From Azolla pinnata (lineage: Eukaryota > Streptophyta > Polypodiopsida > Salviniales > Salviniaceae): a DNA stretch of 24,817 bases. Under the pieces are notes generated by a model. The model ran no database searches and was not told where the DNA came from. It worked only from the letters and a program-made list of their open reading frames with translations. The position numbers and the translations under genes were made by a program. This document shows, piece after piece, positions 1-8,962 of this stretch (within the stretch, counting starts at the first letter, position 1; each line of letters begins with the position of its first letter). The DNA lies in assembly GCA_037176905.1 (NCBI GenBank), contig JBBBWG010007792.1, positions 1-24,817 of the forward strand. The letters run 5' to 3'.

Positions 1-545
1 TCTTCTTCTTCTTCGTCTTCGTCTTCGTCTTCTGCACTGTACAGATCTAACAGCCATAGCCATAGCCAAGGCGAAGCTTTCTTCTTCTTCTTCTTCTTCT
101 TCGTCTTCTGCACTGTACAGATCTAATAGCCATAGCCAAGACGAAGCTCTCTTCTTCTTCTTCTTCTTCTTCTTCTTCTTCTTTCTTCTTCTTCCTCTTC
201 TTCTTCTTCTGCACTGCATAGCCATAGCCACAGTAGCCATTGCCATAGCCAAGACGAAGCTTTCTTCTTCTTCTTCTTCTTCTTCTTCTTCTTCTTCTTC
301 TGCACTGCATAGCCATAGCCATAGTAGCCATAGCCATAGTAGCCATAGCCATAGCCAAGACGAAGCTTTCTTCCTCTTCCTCTTCTTCTTCTGCACTGCA
401 TAGCCATAGCCATAGTCGTCGTAGCCATTGCCATAGCCATAGCCTAGACGAAGCTTTCTTCTTCTTCTTCTTCTTCTTCTGCACTGCATAGCCATAGCCA
501 TAGCCAAGACGAAGCTTTCTTCTTCTTCTTCTCCTTCTTCTTCTA
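1..545. repeat. Composite minisatellite of TTC tracts and CATAGC hexamers
   Basis: Six imperfect copies of a unit are visible. Each starts near a CTGCACTG block (about 32, 108, 209, 300, 391 and 479), continues with 2-5 CATAGC/CATAGT hexamers and a CAAGACGAAGCTTTC link, and ends in a (TTC)n tract of variable length. Spacing is 76-101 bp, the variation coming from the hexamer and triplet counts. The first copies carry CTGTACAGATCTAA where later ones have CTGCATAGC. The array is cut by the window edge. Both strands show long frames (poly-K/E/R with AMAMAT or LWLW blocks), but these are by-products of units built from 3- and 6-mers. Confidence 0.9.
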
Positions 546-1015
546 GCCGTAGAGTATGTATGACATGAACCTCCTTTCCTCCTCCTCCTTCTCCTCCTCC
601 TCTTCTTCTTCTTCGTTCTGCGGCCTCGATGGACATGTCTTCTCCCTCATCTGCAGCTGATTTCGGTCGTCCCTTCCACGCCATAGCCATTGCCTTAAGA
701 AGGCGACCCGATGCCTGCGAAGCAAGGCTACGGTCTCTCCCTCCTCCGCCTCCTCCTTCTCATCTGGCTCTTCTTCGCTGGAAGAACCTCTGTACAATGA
801 TATCGCCATCGCCACCACCATCATCCGCTGCGGAAGAGGAATCAGAGCCCGTCGAAGAGCATTAGATCCCCCCCCCTCGTCTGCCTTCGTTCCGTTTCGA
901 TTCTTCCTTCTTATTTCCTGCACACCTGTCTCCCTCGTCTCCTTCTCCATCACGAATTTTCTTTTTCTTTGTTCTTCTTCTCATCCGACATCCTCCTCCG
1001 CTTCCTGCTTCCATC
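546..1015 (+). promoter_or_regulatory. C/T-rich leader or promoter region of the SAC gene, with a possible upstream ORF
   Basis: This stretch precedes the SAC start codon and is strongly pyrimidine-biased on the sense strand (TCC/TTC runs at about 571-620, 735-770 and 885-1010). Such CT-rich tracts are common in plant 5' leaders and core promoters. An open frame at 629-865 begins ATGGACATG and encodes a Ser/Pro-rich 78-residue peptide. It would be an upstream ORF if the transcript starts before 629. I see no clear TATA box and cannot place the transcription start. Confidence 0.4.
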
Positions 1016-4000
1016 ATGAGTAAATGTTTGCGCAATAAGACCTCTGTGGTAGAGAGCGATGGTGACCTCGAGCCCAACAGCTATTATTTGGAGAAGTTTG
1101 CTGTTTACGAGACTCAGGCCGTAAGTCTCCTTCTTCTTCTTCTTCTACATTAGAGAGAGAAAGAGAGAGAATCTTGGTTGTTTTTTGCAAAACATCGTCT
1201 GTTTCCTTACCAAAAATCCCATTTTTCATGAGCATTATTACATATCTGTAGGATGATTTCTGCAATTGTTCACACACTTCTTTTTTTTCTGAATTCATGT
1301 ATACCCACATCTTGCATTTGCAATCCTTCCGTCAAGCCTAAAACCTAATTCTGCAGAACAATGTCCTCGAATTTCATTTTCGCCGATTGAAATCGTGGGA
1401 CGGACATCCCCAGTGTTATCGAGCTCAGCCTACATAGAAAAGCCCAAGACACTTAGTTCAATAGTGCTTCTATGCGTGGTTTTTACTCAGTGTGAAATGA
1501 AGTGGATATGGATCTGGTGGCAGGAACCCTAATCTTCTGTAGGAGTCGGTCAATGATCCTTCATCCTTATTTTATTCTGATGAAAGATATGTGCATTTTG
1601 ATCTTCAAGCAAAACGTAGTTTCGAGTCAATGACCCATCATGCTTATTGTATTCGGATCTTACTAGCAAAACGTAAATTCGATTCGATAACCCATGATGC
1701 CTATCGTATTTGAATCTTTAAGCGAAACTTAGATTCGAATGACTGAAGAATCACATACTTCTCATCTCATATTTTATGATATAAGAAAAAACAAATTGGG
1801 GTTCGGAGCTTTGTATAGTTAGGTTCTCAGGAAAAGAACAGTGACTTGAATGAATGATGAATAATGTAATGGTATTTTTTATCCATCTATCTACCTACGT
1901 TCTGTATATACTCGGCATATTTATATATGTTTTCCCTCTATCTTGCATTCAATCTTTAACTCGTACGATTTTTCCCTTGCAGAGATTCTACCTTGTAGGC
2001 AGGGATAAAAGCCGAGCCAGGTGGAGGGTCCTCAAGATTGATAGATCTGAACCCAGTATGCTCAACATATATGAAGACCCGGCAATCTACACCCAAGAAG
2101 ACTGTGATGATCTTCTGAGAAGATTAGCAGAAGGCAATAAATCATGTGGGGGGTTTAACTTTGTGACAAAAGCATATGGCATCGTGGGTAAGTTTGTACT
2201 GTCTTGTCATTGCCCTACAGCGAAATCTACCTTGTTGATCAAAGAAATGGAATCCTTTCCTTTCTTGTGACAATATCTTGAGACATCTTCTTATCTTTTA
2301 CAGGGTTCATTAGATTTCTGAATCCTTATTACATGATCCTTATCACCAAAAGGAGGTTGATTGGGAACATCCATGGCCATGCTATTTATGGAATCGGTGA
2401 GAGCGTCTTGATCACAGTGCCACATCCATCTGTTGTCGCCAATACGTCGAGTACAAAGGCTGAAAACAGGCAAAATTCTGCTTTCATGTGCATTTGTGCC
2501 CAAAACCTGCTCTATTTTTTGGCATTCTTTGTCATCAAGTGTGGATATGGAAAGCTAAGTAACTGTTTCTCTTTATGATTAGCAGGTACAAACAACTCTT
2601 TTCCTCGATTGATCTCACGAAGGACTTCTTCTACAGTTACACTTACCGAATTATGTGGAGTTTGCAAAAGAATATGACATCTACTTGCTTAGAAAGGATG
2701 CCCTATGGAGATATGTTTGTTTGGAACAGTTTTCTGACACAGGAAATCCGTGACCAAGTGAAAAGCTCACTGTGGACAGTAGCTCTTGTTCATGGGTTTT
2801 TCAAACAGGTAATATTGTCGATAATTTTCTTCATTTGCACATGTATCTTATTTTTCTTCATCCATATGTGAGTCATTTCTGTGTTATGATAATGATTTAT
2901 GACACTACATCATACCAAAGGATGTTGATGATATTCATCGGACAGGTAAAACTGAACTTCAAAACTGCCAATTTCGCCCTGACAATCATCGCACGGCGTT
3001 CCAGAAATTTCGCTGGTACCAGGTGTGAAATGACAGTGCCTGAAAATTTCCTATTCTTTTTGCTTGAAAGAAAAGAAGCCATTTTTGGTGCTTTATGAAA
3101 CATATCCGTTTTGTTCCCTAAATTGACATATTGATTTAAATCTGACGGATAGACTTGTTTTCCATTTTAGATACCTGAGAAGGGGTGTTAATGAAGAAGG
3201 TCAAGTAGCAAATGATGTAGAGACGGAGCAACTAGTACAGGATGAAGAACCTTCTGGAAAACTGGGGCAGGTCAGTTCCATAATTCAGCATCGAGGATCT
3301 ATTCCTTTATTTTGGTCCCAAGAAACATCAGTTTTCAGTCCAAAGCCAGATATAGTTTGTGAGTATTTATCGTTGTATTTATTCCGTTGCAATTGCATCT
3401 ATTTTTATTGTCTGATTATATAAGGAGATTGTCTTTTATTTTTCAGTGTACAGGAATGATCGGTCCTATTGGGCAACCAAAATTCATTTTGAAAACCTTG
3501 CAGAAAGATATGGGAATCCAATCATTGTTTTGAATCTTGTTAAGGTAATATTGCAGATGACGATGATTCATATTCTTATGATAATTTTATCTTTGGTGAG
3601 CTGTATGTTAAGAGTTCTCATTCTTGTTATTCAGACTGTGGAAAAAAAACCACGAGAGACGATCCTGTGCCGGGAATTTGCGAATTCTGTAGCTTATCTT
3701 AACCATTCACTACCAAAGGCCTCCCGCATAAAGTTTGTGCAGTGGGATTTTCATATGTTTGCAAGAAGGTGTGCTTTATTTGTCAATGGTTCTTCGTGAT
3801 TAATATCCATTCCAAGTTGTTCCATGCGAACTGATATCAACTTGTGCAGGAAATCTGTAAATGTACTTGAAGTCCTCAATGGTATTGCGCTTGATGCATT
3901 AGAGGCAACTGGATATTATTATAGTGGGAAACCAACTGGTGCAAACGAACTCAACAGTATTGATGTTACAAGGTAGGTTTGCTCATGACAATTGTTGTCT

Positions 4001-6406
4001 CGGGTACATTTGCATAAATTTCTCTTGAATTTAGGTTGATCAATTTATGTGTTTTAGTTCGAATGTTATTTGTTTCACTTAGTCAATGAAACTGATTATG
4101 GAGATTTTGTTGGTGTAGAAACATAGAGAAGCATAGTGAATCAGAGAAAATTATTCAAGAGTCGAAAAACCACTGTACTGGGCAGACATTTCAGCAGGGA
4201 GTTTTGAGGTCCAATTGCATCGATTGTCTTGATCGGACAAATGTGGCTCAATATGCATTTGGACTAGCAGCATTGGGCCACCAAATGCACATACTTGGTT
4301 TATGTGACGTTCCTCGAGTTGGGTCTCGTAGTACCTTGGCAATTACATTAATGGAGATTTATGAAAAGATGGGAGATGCGCTTGCAATCCAGTATGGTGG
4401 CTCAGCAGCACACAACAAGGTTAACTGTCTAGCCATTCTCATGTTTTTTTTAGAGCTGAGGAGCTGCGTTTGCAAATTTCTGTGTGATTGTCATTCTATA
4501 TTAGGTGAACTATATATGTGTTTAAGTAAGCTAATGTAATATTCAAGCTTGTACAGATGCATTGATATACGTATTCACACATAGCCAAACAAAAACCACT
4601 CAAAATTCAACTTTTTACAAATTGCAGTTTTTTATTGTTCCATTTTGATCATGGAAGTGACTAATGTGAATGATAATTTTCAACCATATCAGGTTGTATA
4701 ATATGCTTTTGTACAACAGGATGTCTTCCTGGGTCATCATTGAAGCTGTGAAAGATAGATACGAATACATGTTCACAGTGCTAGGTATATCTTGAATCAC
4801 AAATTTTACATGTACAGGTTTTCTCACAGCGGCAAGGCAAATGGAATGCAACTATTCAATCTTTAGAGTTCTTCAGATCAATCCGAAGACATTACAATAA
4901 TGCTTACTTGGATGGTGGAAAGCAGGAGGCAATAAACATGTCTGTTACTTATCTTGGTTACTTGTTTTTGGTATTCTTAGCTATTGTTAATCTGTACTGC
5001 ATGTCTCTTGGTTTTTCAACAATAACATATTTGCATTATTCAATCATTTTGTCTGAGCTGAAATTGAACTTGTGTGAGTGCAGTTTTTTGGGAAGCTTCC
5101 GTCCAAGAATGGATAAACAAGGTCTATGCAAGCAAGGTTCAGATAGTCACTTGCAAGTTGGGCGATGTGGTCAGGATCCATTGAATGATCTAAGGTGAAG
5201 TATATGCCTAAAGAAGCCAACTGTAACTTCTTATCCACAGGTTTTATAGATCCATGGTTACTAATGATGGGTGTCTCTTCCTCTTGTTGTAGGCTCTCTA
5301 TTAAAAGGTCACTCTCGGTAGGAAACATAAATAAAGAGAATGCTAAAACTGTTATGCTAGCTGAAACAGCACATGCGAATAATACTTATTTGAGTAAACC
5401 AACACTTCAACATGGGTTGATGAGGCATGTAACAGCCACCACAAGTGAAGGATACATGAAACAGGAATTTGTAGAAGTGTATGAAGACTGTGTCGAATCA
5501 AGGTATGGATATGTAGTATATTGTTAATCTCCATTGCATCGAATAAGATCCAAGGCATCACTATGTGGCAAATCCTATGAATGTTACTTGTGAGTTTTTA
5601 TGTAAGGAAATAGCGTTGATAGGCGTGACCTAAATGTAGGAGTGAAGCTGCATACCTTTTCATACAACATGGTAACAAAACCTCAGATTCTCGAAGCCTT
5701 GGTGATTGTGCTGAGACCGATTGGTTATCTTCGTCTGGCAACTCATGCGAAGAGGATGCACAGGAAAGGTGAGTTTTTAAGAGAGTTATGTTAAAAATTT
5801 CATCATTTTCACAGATCGTTATAAATGAATGGCTCAACTTATTGAACTTTTCATCTTCTTCTTTTCTTTTCTTAACCTAATATATAAAAATGGTGTTGGT
5901 GATGGTAGGCAATCTGTGACTGTTACCGATTCTGAAAACTGGCAAAATATTGGGCTTCCTCAGTCTACAATCCATGAATCTGAAGATTATGAAACTGATG
6001 AGTACTATCAGGTATTTCATGCCAATCTCGGTGGTATATGAGCTTTCTAGTGGGTATCGTATTGTTTACTTAATCTATACTCCGTAGGTTACTAAGTTCA
6101 AAACATATTGCTTACTTTACCATGTCCAAGTTCTGGTGCTAAGTCTATTCTGGTAATACTACTGATTGTGACACCACACCATGCATGTATTGATTGTAGG
6201 ACTTGACTAAAGCATTATTAGCCAATACGGGTAATTGGAGTCTTAATCGAATTGAGAGCTCTGAGGACATGGATACTATCAACCTCTTACAGGAACATGA
6301 TGTTGGGAGTGGCATCACTCGGATTCGGGGTGGTGCAGCTTCTCTTGGCGTCTTTTCCAAAGACTTCGTCGATTGGATTCACAAAGGTCAAACACTTTGC
6401 TATTAA
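1016..6406 (+). CDS. SAC: SAC-domain phosphoinositide phosphatase, plant SAC2-SAC5 type, 16 exons
   Basis: SAC phosphatases remove phosphate from inositol lipids. Plant SAC2-SAC5 act on PtdIns(3,5)P2 at the vacuolar membrane (family knowledge). Exons: 1016-1120, 1983-2187, 2304-2469, 2586-2808, 2946-3022, 3171-3358, 3447-3544, 3635-3768, 3850-3972, 4119-4419, 4818-4939, 5084-5194, 5293-5502, 5640-5768, 5909-6011, 6200-6406 (stop TAA). They join in phase to 833 residues, close to the roughly 785-830 of SAC2-SAC5 and shorter than SAC1. The N-terminal part has [10 protein letters not shown] and [40 protein letters not shown] and the NDVETEQL block follow. The catalytic CX5R(T) motif is [12 protein letters not shown], with nucleophile Cys473 and Arg479, so the enzyme looks active. 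After the SAC domain comes the plant-specific tail with [10 protein letters not shown], ending [13 protein letters not shown]. No membrane segment is evident. Intron 3 uses a GC donor. The exact paralogue cannot be assigned. Confidence 0.93.
1548..1744 (+). repeat. Three diverged tandem copies inside SAC intron 1
   Basis: Three successive segments (about 1548-1625, 1626-1683 and 1684-1744) share the order GTCAATGACCCATCATGC, TTATTGTATTCGGATCTT, AGCAAAACGTAAATTCGA with substitutions and small indels. The first copy is the most divergent and longest. They lie in the 862-nt first intron, the longest of the gene. No function is evident. Confidence 0.6.
2470..2585 (+). other. Apparent GC-AG intron (SAC intron 3)
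   Basis: The protein needs ...STKAENR joined directly to [10 protein letters not shown], as in plant SAC proteins. The only in-phase join places the donor at ACAG|GCAAAA and the acceptor at TTAGCAG|GTAC, so the split Arg codon is AG+G. No GT donor nearby keeps this alignment. GC-AG introns are a known minor class (about 1% in plants). Confidence 0.75.
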
Positions 6407-7674
6407 TTTTAAGAACCCATTTTTTAAAAAGTTATGTACATATAGTTATTAATGTTATACTTCAACGAAAGACAAGTTACGCCACACCCAATATGGTCGA
6501 GTGATTTTGCTTATGTTCTTGATAAAGAAGAACTTACTCAGCAAATTGGGAGTTGCAACTATCTTCACTGAATATCTTTAGGGTTGTTGCTCTACAGATA
6601 TATGTATCTCTATGATTCTTTCAATCGTGTTTTGATTCATCGGCACATGTAATTATGCGAGTGAAAGAGAAACTATGTATTCCTATTACTGGATGTGAGA
6701 GCATTCAAAAGTAATTTTTTATGGTAAGTTGGGGCAGTATGCATAACATAATCTGTGAACATCTATGCTCAAGCTCAAATCATGCAACAAGCCTTGAAGC
6801 CTCGATAGGGGGAACCTATTTGATTCACCATGAATTGCCCAGAAAAGGAAAAAGAGCCAAAATGTTGATGAACTTAATGCTGGGAGATTGTGTTTGGTTT
6901 GCCTTGCCTCCGCTCAATTCACAGCTTACGTGTCAAGTTTGGAAGGTTGAATGCTCTATACTTGCAGCGTAAAGGTTTGGAACTGTGGTTTAAAAGTGTT
7001 GATTGAAACTGTAGTTGAAGCAGTTTGAACAACTCGAATGGTTTGGTAGTTTACGTGAGCCAGTTTTGACTAAGCTGCGGCGATCGCTCGTTTTTTGAGT
7101 TGAAAACGGATCAGAAATTGTGTATGGGTTTGCCAGGTTGGTTTGATGCTTTTGGAATTGCAGATGGAACTCTAATGGTTAGGTTTGATCCTCCTCAAAA
7201 CTGAACCAAACCTCTATATAGAAGATGTCAATCTGATGCCATAGCCAGCAATTGTATACAATGGTATTGCTTGAAAGATACTGCTGGAAAGAGTTTGTAG
7301 TTTGTAAAAATAGGAGTGATTATGTACAGCGCGGTTTTTTTTGTGACTTTGAAGTTTCGTGATTGGGAACGTGATTTGGCTGATTATCTCTAGTTTTTAG
7401 GCAGAGCAACTAATCAGTCTGAAAATAAGATGGATTGGTTCCCAAATGCCCATGTTTTCCATGTATGATTAATTGTCAGTTGACACTCATGCAATCATGT
7501 ACGATTAAATTCGGTGCTTGAGATAATGTTAGGTATTACAAATGAATATGTGCATGCAGTTCGAATCCATCGAATGATCACGACAATGTTTTTTTCCATG
7601 TTTCTCGCCAAAAACGATCTTTACCAACCAAGCCATTATCTTTTTTTTTTTCTGCTTTCTACAGGCCAAAATGT
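6407..7674 (+). other. 3' flank of the SAC gene; no further gene seen
   Basis: This is AT-rich DNA after the SAC stop codon. The first several hundred bases are presumably 3' UTR, but no strong AATAAA signal marks the end. An 83-codon frame at 6721-6972 has no recognisable protein features and no splice context. Short runs of T occur at about 7327-7340 and 7640-7652. I see no RNA gene or mobile element. Confidence 0.5.
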
Positions 7675-8220
7675 ATAGGCAAAACTGTGATATGGCTGTA
7701 ATTAGGGCAAATTTTTGCTAAAAACAATCATGATAAGGCTGTAATTAGGGTAAATGGTGTTCTAAAAATTAGGATAAATTTTGGCTTGGGAAAAACCGTG
7801 ATAAGGCTGTATAATTGGGACTAACTTTTGCTCGAAAACAAATCGTGATAAGGCTGTAATTAGGGAAAAAAAAGTTCTAAAAATTTTGGGTAAATTTTGG
7901 CTTAGAAAAAAAAATCGTGATTAGGGTAAATTTTGTTCTACAAATTAGAGTAAATTCTGGCTCGAAAAAAACCATGATGAGGCCGTAATTAGGAAAACGA
8001 AATCTAAAAAATTAGGGTAAAGTTTGGCTTAGAAAAAACCAGGTAAATTTATTGCTCAGAAAAACCATGATTAAGGTAAATTTTGTTCTAAAAATTAGGA
8101 TAAATTATGGTTCGGAAAAAACCGTAATAATGCTATATTCAGGGTAAATTCTAGCTCAAGCAAAACCATGATAAGGTTGTGATTAGGGTAAATTTGATTC
8201 TAAAAATTTGTTCTAAAAAC
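7675..8220. repeat. Irregular AT-rich tandem repeat, family A
   Basis: Degenerate copies of GATAAGGCTGTAATTAGGGT followed by AAATTTTGGCTC and an A-rich run (AAAAAACC) recur at about 7689, 7732, 7800, 7847, 7976 and 8171. The first intervals are 43-68 bp. The TTAGGGTAAATTTTG core also occurs without the GATAAGGCTG part (for example about 8010-8110), so units were gained or lost piecemeal. The family grades into the more regular family B array to the right, with which it shares TTAGGGTA and TTTTGGCTC. Confidence 0.8.
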
Positions 8221-8740
8221 TTTGAGTAAATTTTGGCTTAAGAAAACTATATAAATTTGGGTAGATTTTGGCTCCAAAAAACTCTATAAAATTTGGCTCC
8301 AAAAATCTATTAAAAAAATTAGGGTAGATTTTGGCTCCAAAAAATATATATAAATTTGGCTCCAAAAGTCTATTAAAAATATTAGAGTAGATTTTGGCTC
8401 CAAATAACAACCCTAAATTTGGCACCAGAAGTCTATTAAAAAAATCAGAATAGATTTTGGCTCCAAAAAACAACCCTAAAATTGGCTCCAGAAAAATCTA
8501 TTAAAAAAATTAGGGTAGATTTTGGCTCCACAAAACTATATAAGCCAAATTCTAAACCAAATTCTGGCTCCAAAAATCTATTAAAAAAATTAGGGTAGAT
8601 TTTGGCTCCACATAACTATATAAGCCAAATTCTGGCTCCAGAAATCTATTCAAAAAATTAGGGCAGATTTTGGCTCCACAAAACTATATAAGCCAAATTC
8701 TAAGCCAAATTCTGGCTCCAGAAATCTATTCAAAAAATTA
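8221..8740. repeat. 63-bp tandem minisatellite, family B
   Basis: The landmark GTAGATTTTGGCTCC recurs at about 8261, 8324, 8387, 8450, 8515, 8595 and 8663. The spacing is 63 bp four times over (once 65) and longer in the last two units, which gained an AAGCCAAATTCT segment. Each unit also carries AAATCTATTAAAAAAATTAG and TATATAA. Because 63 is divisible by three, the minus strand shows an open frame with a 21-residue peptide repeat containing FGAKIY and FNRLLEPN. I treat this as a by-product of the repeat. Confidence 0.9.
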
Positions 8741-8821
8741 GGCATTTTCTAACTAGTTAGAATTAGGTCAAATCTCAGGGGCATTTTTTTTGGAATTAGG
8801 TTAAAGTTTTTCATTTACATA

Positions 8822-8932
8822 TTCTTCTTCTTCTTCATCTTCTTCTTCTTCTTCTTTCTTTTTCTTTCTTCTTCATCTTCTTCTTCTTCTTCTTTCTTTT
8901 TCTTTCTTCTTCTTCTTCTTCTTCTTCTTCTG
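8822..8932 (+). repeat. TTC microsatellite just upstream of MCM10
   Basis: This is a pyrimidine-only (sense strand) tract of TTC triplets, broken by CTTCATC and by TTTCTTTTTCTTTC segments that occur twice. It ends about 30 bp before the MCM10 start codon, so it probably lies in the 5' leader or core promoter. Similar tracts precede the other two genes in the window. Confidence 0.92.
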
Positions 8933-8962
8933 TCAACGTCTTCTCTTTGAATTTCTGGCGGG

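Noticed and set aside
47..484. Long minus-strand frames rich in Lys, Glu, Arg and AMAMAT/LWLW blocks
   Set aside because: They arise from tandem units made of triplets and hexamers that lack stop codons; several frames are open at once and none looks like a protein.
1..545. CRISPR-like array
   Set aside because: The spacing is regular, but the intervening segments are simple repeats rather than unique spacers, and the genome is clearly a plant nuclear one.
543..953. Minus-strand 136-codon frame opposite the SAC leader
   Set aside because: Glu/Arg-rich composition mirrors the CT-rich plus strand; no recognisable domain, and it lies antisense to a probable leader.
6721..6972. 83-codon plus-strand frame after the SAC stop
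   Set aside because: No family resemblance, no repeat of neighbouring coding character, and the position fits 3' UTR or flank.
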